This document shows, one piece after another, positions 17,631 to 27,397 of a DNA stretch of 64,000 nt. Every line of letters begins with the position of its first letter. Position 1 is the first letter of the stretch. The stretch spans positions 1 to 64,000 of the forward strand of contig JAJYUB010000002.1 in NCBI GenBank assembly GCA_021792795.1, in the 5' to 3' direction. This DNA is from Acidobacteriota bacterium. Its GTDB lineage: Bacteria; Acidobacteriota; Terriglobia; Terriglobales; Acidobacteriaceae. The position numbers and the translations under genes are program-made. The notes below the pieces were generated by a model. The model ran no database searches. It saw nothing but the letters and a program-made list of their open reading frames with translations, and was not told the DNA's origin.

Positions 17631-18656
17631 TTAGCGTCCGAGTGGAATCTCCATCGACGCTCCCAGGGTCCGTGTCCGTGGATCGGCAATCGGGCTCACC
17701 GAATTTATCAGTCTGCTCGCCAGAGTCTTTTTCACCCCAGGCCGATAGCGCGCGCGATGATTCAGGACATAGCTGGCGGTGAGAAATCCGACGGCCTGAC
17801 CGACGATTATGTCGGATGGAAAATGCTGGTTCGCCAAAATTCGGGAGATGCTGATCGTCTCGACAAATCCATAAGCGGGGACCATGACATACCAGCGGGG
17901 ATACTCGCCGGCAATGACGCGGGCCAGGGCCATGGTCGCCGTGGCGTGGTCTGAAGGAAAGGATGAGTCCCACTCCCAATGCTGCGTGCCAAAGGGCCAG
18001 AAATCTCCTCGCCCATTGCCTTGCCGAGGGCGCTGCCGGTTGGTGACAAGCTTGGTCAATAACGTCACGGAACCGGAGTCGATGATGGCTTCAGCGCCCA
18101 ACCGTCCCGTTTCCGCCAGCTTGGGGTTCTTTTTCGCCAGGCCGACAAAGTAAATCCCCGCGCCTTCCGCGCCGGTCGCCCAGAAAGAACCGAAATTCGC
18201 GATTGTATTCGCGGTGTTGGTGCGGTTCGCGTCCACACCCGCGGCTTGCGCGGCATCGGCGTCATAGGCGAACGCCAGGCCCGTGGCAGCGCCCAAGGGC
18301 GCCATCCAGTAAGCGTCTTTGGGCTGAATGCGCAACGGACTCGTAAAGATTCCCTTCTCGTCCTCGCCCAAATCCTGAAAGCAGCGGCCAAGATGAGCGA
18401 TGCCGCAGATGGGCTGGTTGTCCTGGATGGATGCATTTGCTGTTGTGGGCGCTGCACTGTGCGCGAAAGCATTGGGCAACGCTGGACCCACGGTCATGTT
18501 CCCGCTCGGATTGAAGCTGCTTTCAATCCACCGCGCGCTTTGTGCCGATTGAAGGTTCGGGCGCGGATTGGGCGGCAGCATGTCGGTTTGCGCATTTGCG
18601 CAGGACGCAGTCAGGGTAACGAGGATGCATCCAACAACGGGAGAAAATAAGCGCAT
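17631..18656 (-). CDS. PAP2-family phosphatase, exported
   Basis: 341 aa with a signal peptide (LVTLTASCANAQ). The three phosphatase motifs are present: TKLVTNRQRPRQG (K-x6-RP), SFPSDHATAT (PSGH type, catalytic His), and SRILANQHFPSDIIVG (SRxxxxxHxxxD). Members dephosphorylate undecaprenyl pyrophosphate, phosphatidic acid or similar lipid phosphates. Only weak hydrophobic segments surround the motifs, so it may be periplasmic or outer-membrane rather than a six-TM enzyme. It lies 6 bp after the secreted hypothetical 18663-20048, clearly an operon. Confidence 0.88.
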   Translation of the reverse strand: MRLFSPVVGCILVTLTASCANAQTDMLPPNPRPNLQSAQSARWIESSFNPSGNMTVGPALPNAFAHSAAPTTANASIQDNQPICGIAHLGRCFQDLGEDEKGIFTSPLRIQPKDAYWMAPLGAATGLAFAYDADAAQAAGVDANRTNTANTIANFGSFWATGAEGAGIYFVGLAKKNPKLAETGRLGAEAIIDSGSVTLLTKLVTNRQRPRQGNGRGDFWPFGTQHWEWDSSFPSDHATATMALARVIAGEYPRWYVMVPAYGFVETISISRILANQHFPSDIIVGQAVGFLTASYVLNHRARYRPGVKKTLASRLINSVSPIADPRTRTLGASMEIPLGR

Positions 18657-18662
18657 GATGGT

Positions 18663-20048
18663 TTAATGCCTTTCAGTGGGAATTGGCTTCGATGTGGGCG
18701 CAGGCAGCGTACTGCGGCCAGGGACTGTTGTGACCTCAATACGAGTATTTTTCACAAACGAAACGTTCTGGCCGTGGACCAACCAACGTTCGCCCACTGA
18801 GAGGCCGGCAGCGTAGAACCCGATGCCAGCCGCCACATATGTGGAGCCCGAAACAATGCCGACGACGCGCCCGATCATTCCGAATCCATTGGATGCGACT
18901 GCGGCATTACCGGCGAAATTTCCATCGTTATCGAGAGCGCGCCCTGCCAGAAGCGTCAGCACCACAGGGACGATGACACGATTTTGCGGCTGGGACTGGA
19001 CGCCACCTTCCGAATCGATCTGAAGCTTTTGGGCTTTGCTGGAGTCGGCGCCCGCCAGCGTACCTTTGACCTTCTGCGATGTGGCCCCTGGAAATTTCAA
19101 TTCACGAAAATTAAAGCGCAGCTTCCCTGTCCTGCCGAACGATCGCGCCGCCTTGGCCAGCGTAATGGTGCCTACCAGGACTGATCCTTGAGGGACCGCA
19201 AGGGTGTGGTCCTGCGCGAAGATCGGTTCCGCGACGACCGCCTCAAACGTATTCCCTTTTTTCTCATTTGCCGAACTAATCGTTTGCTGCAGGTAGGCTG
19301 TCAAATGCCACGTCGACTTGTCCTCTGCTTTTACCGCTGCCGGGGAGGTTCCTTTCGGGCCGGATTTGGGTACAGGGGTGGACGCAACCGTCGAGGTGCT
19401 CTTCACATCTCCAGATGGATTAGGTTCGTTCAGGGTGAGCGGCTGGTCCAGCGTGACTGTCCACATGGTTGCCGCCTCGATCCTCTCCGGGTGATACGGA
19501 AGCTGTCGGTACAGTAACTGGACCAGCCGATCCTTGCGTCCAGGAGCGGTCACGTATGCAACAGCGTCTTTTGCCGTTTGTTTGGCATGGCTGAACTGTC
19601 GGGCGACAAATGAATTCGACTTCTTGGAGGCTGGCGTGGAAAGATGCAGCACAGGCGCACCGTCCGTTGCGTTGCTGCCGACAAATTTCTGGACAGTGCC
19701 GTCAGGAAGGACTACTTCATCAAAATGAACAACCGGAATGTGAAACGGCGTGAAGTCTCCCCACAAACGGGAATGAACGCGGCGGCTGCGGTCAGGGTTG
19801 AGAGCGATGACGCTGCCGCGCAGAACACTGCCCGCAGGAATCGCCACTGTATTTTCCGCATAGACCGGGTAGAGCAGGCGGCAGTCTAAAGGTTCTCCTT
19901 TTTTCATGGGGACGTGTTTACCAAGTTGGACCGGTAACGGCGTCCCTGCGGGGAGCCCGAGGGACATCTCTTGAGCGGACAAGGGGGACACAGTCACGAT
20001 CAAAGACAGTAACGCGGAAAATCGCAACAGTGCGCGAACCTCGTTCAT
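18663..20048 (-). CDS. Large secreted hypothetical protein
   Basis: 461 aa, function not recognised. A signal peptide (FSALLSLIVTVSPLSAQ) precedes a region with IPAGSVLRGSVIAL, and a second, similar segment later (FAQDHTLAVPQGSVLVGTIT), so the protein seems to contain two related beta domains. The IPxGxxLxGxV pattern recalls the beta-barrel of TrbI/VirB10-type proteins, but nothing else of a type IV system is present. A Gly/Ala-rich hydrophobic stretch (about 395-420) could be membrane-inserted. It is the first gene of a two-gene unit with the PAP2 phosphatase. A possible promoter has TTTACA at about 20090-20095. Confidence 0.75.
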   Translation of the reverse strand: MNEVRALLRFSALLSLIVTVSPLSAQEMSLGLPAGTPLPVQLGKHVPMKKGEPLDCRLLYPVYAENTVAIPAGSVLRGSVIALNPDRSRRVHSRLWGDFTPFHIPVVHFDEVVLPDGTVQKFVGSNATDGAPVLHLSTPASKKSNSFVARQFSHAKQTAKDAVAYVTAPGRKDRLVQLLYRQLPYHPERIEAATMWTVTLDQPLTLNEPNPSGDVKSTSTVASTPVPKSGPKGTSPAAVKAEDKSTWHLTAYLQQTISSANEKKGNTFEAVVAEPIFAQDHTLAVPQGSVLVGTITLAKAARSFGRTGKLRFNFRELKFPGATSQKVKGTLAGADSSKAQKLQIDSEGGVQSQPQNRVIVPVVLTLLAGRALDNDGNFAGNAAVASNGFGMIGRVVGIVSGSTYVAAGIGFYAAGLSVGERWLVHGQNVSFVKNTRIEVTTVPGRSTLPAPTSKPIPTERH

Positions 20049-20137
20049 ACGGGCTTAAAAAGACTCTACCGATTCTTGTCGCGCATGTCACAAATGTAAA
20101 GATCGTACAGAGGATCCGACTCTTAAGTCGCCCGCGT

Positions 20138-20758
20138 TCATGGTGTCACCGTGGCGTTGCTATCCACGTAGACAGCGACGGTTTTCCCGACCCGCAGGAG
20201 GAAGGTGCTCGGGTCTTTCAATCCCCATTGTACGTAGGGCACAGTGAATTGGGTGGAAGCGCGAAGCGAGTTGTCCGCTTGCGGCATGACATGAACATGC
20301 AACTGCAGCGGATGGTCTTCGCCATGGAGGCGAAAGGTCCCATCCACGGTGATCCACTGGTCTTTGCTGAAATCGAAATTACCGGAGACATGCGTGGGCC
20401 GAAAGCTGATCTCGGGATATCTATCGCTCTGAAGAACCTCCTTCTGCATTTTTTCATCCCGCGCCCTATCGCCGCTTCCGCCGCTCTTTGCGTCGATTGC
20501 AATGAGTCCATCCGCAGTGCCCGTCGCCGGGTCCAGATGGATCGTCCCGCTTTTGAGAGTGAAGGCGCCATGAGCGGTATGGAGCACAGCTTGCAACGTC
20601 CAGTGAATCGAGGTCCTCGCGGGGTCGAACGTCACAGTGAGTGGACCGTGAGGGTCGCTGGCGGCCAAGGCTGCCCGCGACAAGACGAGGAGGCAGAAAA
20701 GTAGGAGGCTTGCGGCGATGCCCTTGCCAAGATTTCTGCGATAAAAAATGCTTTGCAT
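20138..20758 (-). CDS. YceI family protein
   Basis: 206 aa. A signal peptide ([20 protein letters not shown]) is followed by a typical YceI domain: [58 protein letters not shown] with the R-D-x-x-M element, [10 protein letters not shown] and [18 protein letters not shown]. It is 9 bp downstream of an FAD-dependent oxidoreductase. It probably binds a polyprenyl or quinone-like ligand in the periplasm. It is the second YceI protein within 5 kb, and like the first lies downstream of a candidate BlaI-type operator. Confidence 0.92.
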   Translation of the reverse strand: MQSIFYRRNLGKGIAASLLLFCLLVLSRAALAASDPHGPLTVTFDPARTSIHWTLQAVLHTAHGAFTLKSGTIHLDPATGTADGLIAIDAKSGGSGDRARDEKMQKEVLQSDRYPEISFRPTHVSGNFDFSKDQWITVDGTFRLHGEDHPLQLHVHVMPQADNSLRASTQFTVPYVQWGLKDPSTFLLRVGKTVAVYVDSNATVTP

Positions 20759-20767
20759 CCTTCTCCT

Positions 20768-21877
20768 TTAGTAGAGGCTTGCCTCAAGAAAGCTCCAACC
20801 AACCCGAATTCCCTGCCGCACCGCAAAATGACGCATGCTCTGGGCCCCGACATGAACGGAGAGCAATTGCTGGAAATAGTCTGGGCGCGCTGACAATGTC
20901 TTGATGGCGCGGCCTTGCATCTGCGGCCAGCGATCCATCGATACCATCAGCCAGCTCATCGCATGAGGGAGCCTCCCAATCCTTCGATGCGCACGGGCAT
21001 ACAGTTCCAGGTCTCCTTGCTCGACGGCGTTTGCCAATGAGACAGCCTGGCGGAACGAGACCGCAAGACCTTCGCCGGTAATGGCGTCGGGTGACCCAGA
21101 AGCGTCGCCGATGAGGGCAATCGATCGGTTGGCAACGCGGCGGAGTTTCCTGTTGGCGGAGATGCCGCCGCGAAGCTTCGACATGGTCGGGACACCCTGG
21201 AGTCTGGCGGCGACAGCCGGAAACGCGGCCAGAAAGTCCCCGTGCGCGAACTTCGGATTTCTAGTGATAAAGACGACGCACACGCAGTCTGCGGCAACCG
21301 GAGTGACATAGACCTGGCCCGGTGGTCCCCAATGCACCTCCACGTATTCACTCCACGGAGCGATGTTGTAGTGGCGTCGGAAACCGAAACGCACGCTCTC
21401 TCTCTGGACTTGGCCCAGCCCCGCCCACTTGCGAACGCCGGAGGCCTGCCCGTCGGCCCCGACCAGATAGCGGAACGAAACCTTGCTTCCGTTGACAAAG
21501 GCGGATCTGTTGTCAAGCAACTTGGCCCGACTGCTCCACAGCACCGGAACACCCGCTTCGCGGGCGCGGTCGGCAATCAGCCCATGCAATTTCGTGCGCC
21601 GCACTCCAATGCCCATGCCGTTGGGGAAGTCTGCATGGACCTGGTGCGCGGAGTTATTGAAGCGGATGCCGCGAAAGCGATGACCGTCCTGCTCCGTGAT
21701 GTGCAGGCCCAGATCGCGCAAAGACGCGAGCGCATCGGGCATCAGGCCTTCGGCGCAGCCCTTGTCAATGGCCGGCCCCAGAGCTTCGACCACGAGACAT
21801 TCGATGCCCTTTTGCCGCAGCGCAATCGCCGCTGCCAGCCCGGCGGGGCCCCCGCCGAGAATGAGAACGTCCGTCAT
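20768..21877 (-). CDS. FAD-dependent oxidoreductase (geranylgeranyl-reductase / hydroxylase-like)
   Basis: 369 aa. The dinucleotide-binding N-terminus is MTDVLILGGGPAGLAAAIAL (GxGxxG), with an Arg/Thr segment IGVRRTKLHGLIADRAREAG and the second FAD motif IALIGDASGSPDAITGEGLA (GDA), as in PHBH-type monooxygenases and geranylgeranyl/halogenase relatives. The substrate is unknown. Start: ATG at 21877, giving the canonical position before the first beta strand; a TTG at 21910 has AAGGA with no spacing. It is followed by a YceI gene at 9 bp, which suggests chemistry on a polyprenyl or quinone-type lipid. Candidate operator B lies 123 bp upstream. Confidence 0.88.
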   Translation of the reverse strand: MTDVLILGGGPAGLAAAIALRQKGIECLVVEALGPAIDKGCAEGLMPDALASLRDLGLHITEQDGHRFRGIRFNNSAHQVHADFPNGMGIGVRRTKLHGLIADRAREAGVPVLWSSRAKLLDNRSAFVNGSKVSFRYLVGADGQASGVRKWAGLGQVQRESVRFGFRRHYNIAPWSEYVEVHWGPPGQVYVTPVAADCVCVVFITRNPKFAHGDFLAAFPAVAARLQGVPTMSKLRGGISANRKLRRVANRSIALIGDASGSPDAITGEGLAVSFRQAVSLANAVEQGDLELYARAHRRIGRLPHAMSWLMVSMDRWPQMQGRAIKTLSARPDYFQQLLSVHVGAQSMRHFAVRQGIRVGWSFLEASLY

Positions 21878-22353
21878 GCCTTTTTGCTGTGTCGCGTGTT
21901 CGCAGATCAATCCTTATTTCCTTTGTCGGTTGCAGGGAATGTGCATCGCGCCTGCCTGCTCGCGTTCACCTGTTGGGTCGCATCCAAACTAGCGGAAAGT
22001 CTTAATTCTTTAAGCATAAATGCGTCGAGGGGGAATCTCAAACTCGAGGGGTCGTTTCGGACGGCAGATCGATCAGCCGCCGTATCGATTGCGCATACGC
22101 GGGCGGCGGCCAGGCAGAACCAGTTGTGAGCGGGCGAACAAGTTCCAGCTACGGTCGGGACAGCGTCCGCGCGGCTGACTATTGGCGGACTGTGCGTATG
22201 CAATGGATGGCGCAGGCGTTGTTCTGTAGTGGCCGCGACGAAGGTCTATTCTCTCAGCGTGACACCTGGTCCCCCCTGGAAATGGCGCCGCCATAAACAG
22301 GCGGCATTCCGGGCGCCAGCGGAAAGAATGCGTGCAATATCTGCGCCAGACTG
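21878..22353. other. Intergenic region with regulatory candidate, no gene
   Basis: 476 bp between the hexahaem cytochrome stop and the FAD oxidoreductase start. No frame here has a recognisable product. The only structure supported is the palindrome at 22000-22015. A promoter for the minus-strand flavoprotein-YceI pair should lie near it. Confidence 0.5.
22000..22015. promoter_or_regulatory. Candidate BlaI-type operator B
   Basis: TCTTAATTCTTTAAGC, TCTTA-N6-TAAGm. On the minus strand it reads GCTTAAAGAATTAAGA and is preceded by TTTATG, just as the copy before the blaI-like gene is preceded by TTTTATG. Confidence 0.5.
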
Positions 22354-23745
22354 TTACCAGCTCTCCTTCTTCTGTTGCTGCTTCGACCAGAGGAAGTCCG
22401 CAATGCGATTGATATCCTCATCGCTCAAAACGTGCTTCCACGACGGCATGTAGAGCGGAGGAGTTGGGCCTTTCACGTTATCCAGTGGAGGCATTCTTCC
22501 ATCGCGGATGATCCCGATAACTTCGTCCTTGGTGTAGTCGTCGGAGACGTGCAGCAGCGACGGGACCTGTTCACCTTGCGCGTTGGGGTTGGCCAAGCCG
22601 CCTTGCAATTCCGTGCCGTGGCAGCCGGCGCAACCGAAGCGCGCAAAATCCTGCTTGCCTGCTTCGATAGCGGCGTCTTTCGGAGTCAGTGGATGGCCCT
22701 TGCGTGTCAGCATCTGCTGCGCATCCTCCGGAGTGGCGGACGCAAGGAAGGCAACAAGCGCCTTGCGAGCATTGCTCTCAAGATCGTATTCCGGCATGGA
22801 ACTTCCGGGATACACCAGCTCCGGATTCACCAGTTGTTCGTCAATCCATTCGGCCGAGTGTCGCTTGGTCACGCCGAGCAGATCGGGTCCGGTCTTGGCC
22901 CCAATTCCCCCAATGGCATGGCAGACAATGCAGTCTTTTTCGACAAACAATTGTCGGCCATATTCAGGGCTGGGGATCAGCCGCTCGCTGGAATAGTAAC
23001 TCCCCATATCTCCACTGGTAAGCGAAAGCATGTAATAGGTAAGTGCGCGCGCCTGCTCTCTGGTGAAGTGGAAGTTCGGCATCGCCGAGCCAGGCGAGAC
23101 TGCATTGGGGGCCAGGAAGTGGCGCTCAAGCCATTCCGGAGATCGGTGATTCGCGCCTTCTTCTGTCAGGTCGGGGCCGATGCTTCCGCCCACTCCGTTC
23201 AACTTGTGGCAACCGCGGCAGCCTTCGGTATCGAAAAGGTGGTGTCCCTCGGTCAATTCCGGCACGCCCGGTACATCGCCCTCTTTGTGACATCGACCGC
23301 AGGAAGCGCGGACGTAGTCCGCTGGCAGCAGCGGGGTTTGCCAGAAGGCCACGTTGCCGTGGGCATCCTTCATATCGGTGGCCAGTCCCTGCCCGCCATG
23401 GCAGATGGTGCAGCCGAACTTGGAGGGAACGTGCGGTCCCAGGCCGGCGTGATAATGGAAAGGCCCTGGCGCATTCTTCATGGTGGGGTCTTCCACGCCT
23501 AGATGGCATGTGGTGCAGCGGTCCACGCGCTGCAAGCCCGGGAGGACCACCTGGTTGATCGCAAGCGGCGTGGCCAGAACAGCGGCCTTGCTGACGGCGT
23601 TCGGTTCTTCCTGCGCCTCAAGTTGCAGAAATTTTCGTTGATAGGGCTTCCACGATGGCGTGCTGGCCTGCCATTCGGCTACCAGGATCAGCACCAGCGC
23701 CAGAAGACTGAGTGCGAAGAAGAGTTGCTGTAGTTTACGCTCCAT
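22354..23745 (-). CDS. Membrane-anchored hexahaem cytochrome c
   Basis: 463 aa. An N-terminal anchor (LFFALSLLALVLILVAEW) is followed by six CxxCH haem sites: CTTCH, CTICH, CGRCH, CRGCH, CIVCH and CAGCH. Methionine ligands are suggested by AMPNF, SMPEYD and RMPPLD, so at least the last three domains are class I-like with His/Met haems. It probably takes electrons from the cytochrome b/Rieske pair just upstream and passes them to periplasmic acceptors, replacing cytochrome c1. The ATG at 23745 overlaps the cytochrome b stop (TAATG), so translation is coupled. It is the last gene of the seven-gene respiratory run. Confidence 0.93.
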   Translation of the reverse strand: MERKLQQLFFALSLLALVLILVAEWQASTPSWKPYQRKFLQLEAQEEPNAVSKAAVLATPLAINQVVLPGLQRVDRCTTCHLGVEDPTMKNAPGPFHYHAGLGPHVPSKFGCTICHGGQGLATDMKDAHGNVAFWQTPLLPADYVRASCGRCHKEGDVPGVPELTEGHHLFDTEGCRGCHKLNGVGGSIGPDLTEEGANHRSPEWLERHFLAPNAVSPGSAMPNFHFTREQARALTYYMLSLTSGDMGSYYSSERLIPSPEYGRQLFVEKDCIVCHAIGGIGAKTGPDLLGVTKRHSAEWIDEQLVNPELVYPGSSMPEYDLESNARKALVAFLASATPEDAQQMLTRKGHPLTPKDAAIEAGKQDFARFGCAGCHGTELQGGLANPNAQGEQVPSLLHVSDDYTKDEVIGIIRDGRMPPLDNVKGPTPPLYMPSWKHVLSDEDINRIADFLWSKQQQKKESW

Positions 23746-25031
23746 TATTCTGGCCTCGCGACAACGTGGACCCAAGGTGGCACCCACGCCCATCCCGGTC
23801 CGCGGAAAAAGGTCCCAACAATGATCAGCGCGATGTTGGCCACCACAAAGAGTGTGAACACCCACAGGACCCACTTGCGGTCGCCGGGACGGCGGCTGGG
23901 ATTTCTGTCAAAGTAAGGAATGGCGAGCAGGGCAAGCACCATCAGCGCGGGCGCGACGACCCCGCCCAGTAAGGCGGAATGGCTCACCAGTTCCTGAAGG
24001 CCGAGAAAATACCACGGCGCTTTGGCGGGGTTCGGGGTCACTGCCGGATTGGCCATTTCTTCCAGAGGCGCATTCATGAACAGCGACATCATCATGATGG
24101 TGGTCACTGTTCCCATCAACACGACTGCCTCGCGAACGAAGGCGTATGGATACGAGAAAACCGTGTCTTCTTCCTCCTCTGGAGTGATGGTTTCAAAGAT
24201 CGGCTTGCCGGTGACGACTTCCATCAGTCCATAGGTTTTGTCGGTTGACGCCGCTGCCACATGCAACGGGACCGCCTCCGCCGGCGCGCCGATGGTGACC
24301 AGGGCTTCTTGCTTCTGTGGCTTCAGCTTCCAGACGGGTCGCGAGAGGCCGCCGTCCTTGCGCACTCGCCAGAAATGAACGATGGTGAGCAGGATCACGA
24401 GCGATGGCAGCACCGCGACGTGAAGCACATAGAAACGCAGCAGCGCTGCCTCGCCAACGCTATGACCGCCCAGCAGCAGTTCTCGAAGTTGTCCACCAAT
24501 CAGCGGAGCGTAACTGCCAATGTTGGTCCCCACCGTGATTGCCCAGTACGCCAGTTGGTCCCAGGGCAAAAGATACCCGGTGAAGGAGAGGCCGAGCGTC
24601 AGCAGCAGCAACAGCACGCCGACCACCCAGTTGAACTGGCGCGGCTTTTTGTACGAGCCGGTGTAGAACACCCGGCACATGTGCAGAAAGACGCAGACCA
24701 CCATGCCATGCGCTGCCCAACGATGCATGTTTCGCAGAAAAGGCCCCATGAAAACGGCAAACTGGAGGTCCTTCATGTCCTGGTATGCCTGCGGCGGGTA
24801 GGGCCGGTAGTAGCACATCAGGGCGATCCCGGTCGTTACCAGGATGATGAAGAGAAAAAAGGTGATAAAGCCCAGGTAGAACGAATGCTTGAACCTCAGG
24901 TTCTCTTTCTTCACCTTGGCCGGATGAATATGCAGCCACACATTCAGAAAGACCAGTTCGGACTTGCCCTTGTCAGTGGACAAAGGGTCCCGCCGTACGA
25001 TGGATTGCCAGATTTCGCGAATCAATTTCAT
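23745..25031 (-). CDS. Cytochrome b of a bc-type complex (b6 and subunit IV fused)
   Basis: 428 aa. The N-terminal half has the four-helix haem bundle: [21 protein letters not shown] (haem ligands on TM2), [16 protein letters not shown] and [21 protein letters not shown] (ligands on TM4). The C-terminal half resembles subunit IV, with [20 protein letters not shown]; the PEWY motif of the Qo site is replaced by a PAKAPWYF arrangement. An insertion of about 60 residues ([13 protein letters not shown] onward) links the halves. It oxidises a quinol, probably menaquinol. It lies between Rieske and cytochrome c genes with 2-bp and overlapping junctions. Confidence 0.95.
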   Translation of the reverse strand: MKLIREIWQSIVRRDPLSTDKGKSELVFLNVWLHIHPAKVKKENLRFKHSFYLGFITFFLFIILVTTGIALMCYYRPYPPQAYQDMKDLQFAVFMGPFLRNMHRWAAHGMVVCVFLHMCRVFYTGSYKKPRQFNWVVGVLLLLLTLGLSFTGYLLPWDQLAYWAITVGTNIGSYAPLIGGQLRELLLGGHSVGEAALLRFYVLHVAVLPSLVILLTIVHFWRVRKDGGLSRPVWKLKPQKQEALVTIGAPAEAVPLHVAAASTDKTYGLMEVVTGKPIFETITPEEEEDTVFSYPYAFVREAVVLMGTVTTIMMMSLFMNAPLEEMANPAVTPNPAKAPWYFLGLQELVSHSALLGGVVAPALMVLALLAIPYFDRNPSRRPGDRKWVLWVFTLFVVANIALIIVGTFFRGPGWAWVPPWVHVVARPE

Positions 25032-25033
25032 CG

Positions 25034-25489
25034 TTACACCATCAGCCGATACGTCGGTGGCACAGTCTTGTCTTTGTCGACGCGAAGCTGTCCGTCGCGC
25101 GTCAACGTTACCTCAAACCAGTTGAGGGGTCGAGGTGCCGGCCCATGCAGCACGGCCCCGGTGGGGGAAAATACGCTGCCATGGCATGGGCAATGAAAAT
25201 CGCGGTCGCTTGGAAAGTATGCAACAGTGCATCCCAGGTGGGTGCAGACCGCGCTGGCCACCGCGAAGCCCTTTTCCCGGTCGCGAAACACGAAGATTTT
25301 CTCGTCGACCAGAAATGTGGGAGAACCAAAAGGAAAGTCCGCCGGATCGCCGATCTTGAACGACTGCGGCGGCCCATAAAAGACGCTGGGCATCAGGAAC
25401 CGGCCCACGGCCCCTAAACTCACCGCGACCGCAGAACAGAGTGCAGCCACTCCGACCGTTCCCCAACTGAAAAAATCTCGACGATTCAT
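25034..25489 (-). CDS. Rieske [2Fe-2S] protein
   Basis: 151 aa. A twin-arginine-like start ([20 protein letters not shown]) acts as TAT signal or anchor. Cluster ligands are in the boxes [10 protein letters not shown] and CPCHGSVFS, followed by [12 protein letters not shown]. It carries electrons from quinol to the cytochrome c subunit. The ATG at 25489 is chosen so the Arg pair lies near the N-terminus; an upstream ATG at 25507 would overlap the flavoprotein gene. It is 2 bp before cytochrome b. Confidence 0.97.
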   Translation of the reverse strand: MNRRDFFSWGTVGVAALCSAVAVSLGAVGRFLMPSVFYGPPQSFKIGDPADFPFGSPTFLVDEKIFVFRDREKGFAVASAVCTHLGCTVAYFPSDRDFHCPCHGSVFSPTGAVLHGPAPRPLNWFEVTLTRDGQLRVDKDKTVPPTYRLMV

Positions 25490-25499
25490 TTCCCGCTCC

Positions 25500-27350
25500 C
25501 TATTCAAAGACTTCCCGTTCCTGCTGCTCCAGCGCTTCCATGCTGATGGCCCCGGTTGGACAACGGTCCGCGCACAATCCGCAGCGGATGCACTTTTCTT
25601 CGTTCTTGATGATGGCCCCTGCCTGGCCGGCCTTCAATTCTGCGGCGGCCACTCCATAGCGGTTTTGAATCAGGGCCTCGTATCGCCCGTCACCGCTCAG
25701 TTGCGTCAGATCAACCAGGCGCAGGCAGCTCTCCGGGCACACGTCCACGCAACCGGCGCAGAGGATGCATTTCGACCCGTCGAAGATCGTATTTACCTGA
25801 CACTTCAGACAGCGCAGCCCCTCAGCGCGCCCTTGGTCCTCGTCGAAGCCCAGTTCCACTTCGGCGATTCCAATGCGCCGGTTGGCCGCAAGCACAGGCA
25901 TCTTCTGCCTCGGCGTGGTGAGAAAACCGCGCGGCATTTTCCAGTCGGGCATCATGCGAAAGCGGCTGAGCACCGTCTTTGCCGTTTTGCCGCTGAGATA
26001 CACGTGAATCGACCGCGCCGCGCGGTGGCCGTTCGCCACCGCCTCCACCAGGACACGCGGCCCAAAGGCCACGTCGCCACCGGCAAAAACGCCGGGGGCG
26101 GTGGTCATCAGGTTTTCGTCGATTTTGAGAATTCCACGCGGCGTCACCTGAACGCCCTCTTCGCCGCTGAGGAAAGAGAGGTCCGCCTGCTGGCCGATGG
26201 CAAGGATTACGCTATCGCAAGGAATAATTTTTTCTTCGTCGCTGAAGGCAGGATTGAAGCGACCGTTCTCATCGAAGACGGTGAGACAACGGCGTACCTT
26301 GAGGCCGGTGATTACGCCATTCTCGCCGACAATCTCCTTGGGCCCCCAACCGTTATCCACGGTGATGCCTTCCTGTTCAGCTTCGTCCACTTCGCCTTTC
26401 CATGCGGGCATCTGGGCTCGGGATTCAAGACTCACCATATCGACATGTTCAGCGCCGGAGCGCATGGCCAGGCGGGCTGCGTCGATGGCGGGCTGCAGGC
26501 TCTTGGCATCATCGTCGCCCGCGCTCGATTCAACCGATTCCTGCACCAGACGCACCGCGGCGCGCGCCACATCGATGGCCACGTTGCCGCCGCCCACAAC
26601 CACGACGCGCTTGCCCAGCTCGATCTCGAAGCCGAGATTGACGTTGATCAGGAAGTCGATGCCGTTGTACACGCCGGCGAGGTGCGCGCCAGGAATGTTC
26701 AGCTCGCGGCCCTTGTTGAGCCCTGTGGCCAGCAGGACCGCATCGTTCTTCGACCGCAGGTCCGCAAAAGAGATGTCGCGCCCCATGGTAACGCGGGTAT
26801 GCAGCGTCACCCCCATGGCGAGGATGTTGTCCACCTCCATCTTGATGATTTCTCGTGGCAGACGGAATTGCGGGATCCCCAAATACAGCATTCCGCCTGG
26901 GACCGGAGCGGACTCGTACACGTCGACCTTATAACCCAACAGGGCCAGGTCGTGGGCGCAGGTAAGTCCGCAGACGCCCGCTCCCACAATGGCAATGCTC
27001 TTGCCGCGCCTGGTTGGCGGCGGCAACTTCTTCCGTGCCGGATCGTGTCCCGTGCCTAGATTATGTCGATCGGTGGCGAAGCGCTTCAGCGCGCAGATGG
27101 CGATCGGCTCGTCGATCTTGCCGCGCCGGCAATTGTCTTCACAAGGATGGGCGCAGATCCGTCCCAGCACATACGCAAAAGGATTCGGGGCCCGCGCCAG
27201 TAGGTACGCTTCTTCATCCTTCGAGATCCCGATGGCCTGGACGTACCGCCCGCACTCCGTGTGGATCGGGCAGGCAGTGCGGCAAGGAATATTCCGATCG
27301 AAATATTCCCGGTCCGGGACCGTGACAGAATAACTCAATGCATCCACCAT
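25500..27350 (-). CDS. GltD-like FAD oxidoreductase with C-terminal ferredoxin domain
   Basis: 616 aa. The N-terminal Fer4_20-type region has Cys-rich motifs CRTACPIHTECGRYV and CAHPCEDNCRRG. Next comes an FAD domain (SIAIVGAGVCGLTCAHDLAL), an NAD(P)H domain (RVVVVGGGNVAIDVARAAVR), and the flavin closing motif GVFAGGDVAFG. The C-terminus adds two 4Fe-4S clusters (CILCAGCVDVCPESC and CIRCGLCADRCPTG). The fold is that of the glutamate synthase small subunit and NfnB, but there is no glutamate synthase large subunit here. Instead it sits 10 bp before the Rieske gene, so it probably links NAD(P)H or ferredoxin to the bc complex. The ATG at 27350 (MVDALSYSV) is preferred to 27416. Confidence 0.93.
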   Translation of the reverse strand: MVDALSYSVTVPDREYFDRNIPCRTACPIHTECGRYVQAIGISKDEEAYLLARAPNPFAYVLGRICAHPCEDNCRRGKIDEPIAICALKRFATDRHNLGTGHDPARKKLPPPTRRGKSIAIVGAGVCGLTCAHDLALLGYKVDVYESAPVPGGMLYLGIPQFRLPREIIKMEVDNILAMGVTLHTRVTMGRDISFADLRSKNDAVLLATGLNKGRELNIPGAHLAGVYNGIDFLINVNLGFEIELGKRVVVVGGGNVAIDVARAAVRLVQESVESSAGDDDAKSLQPAIDAARLAMRSGAEHVDMVSLESRAQMPAWKGEVDEAEQEGITVDNGWGPKEIVGENGVITGLKVRRCLTVFDENGRFNPAFSDEEKIIPCDSVILAIGQQADLSFLSGEEGVQVTPRGILKIDENLMTTAPGVFAGGDVAFGPRVLVEAVANGHRAARSIHVYLSGKTAKTVLSRFRMMPDWKMPRGFLTTPRQKMPVLAANRRIGIAEVELGFDEDQGRAEGLRCLKCQVNTIFDGSKCILCAGCVDVCPESCLRLVDLTQLSGDGRYEALIQNRYGVAAAELKAGQAGAIIKNEEKCIRCGLCADRCPTGAISMEALEQQEREVFE

Positions 27351-27397
27351 TCTGATGAGTTTGCAACTACTGTAATCCCAAAACACAGCACAGGCAC

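Noticed and set aside
20110-20130. Short dyad CGACT-CTTA-AGTCG as terminator or BlaI site
   Set aside because: Only five base pairs, no T-tract, and it does not match the TCTTA-N6-TAAGm pattern.
25665-27059. 464-codon plus-strand frame
   Set aside because: Antisense shadow of the flavoprotein gene, His/Arg-rich with no family pattern.
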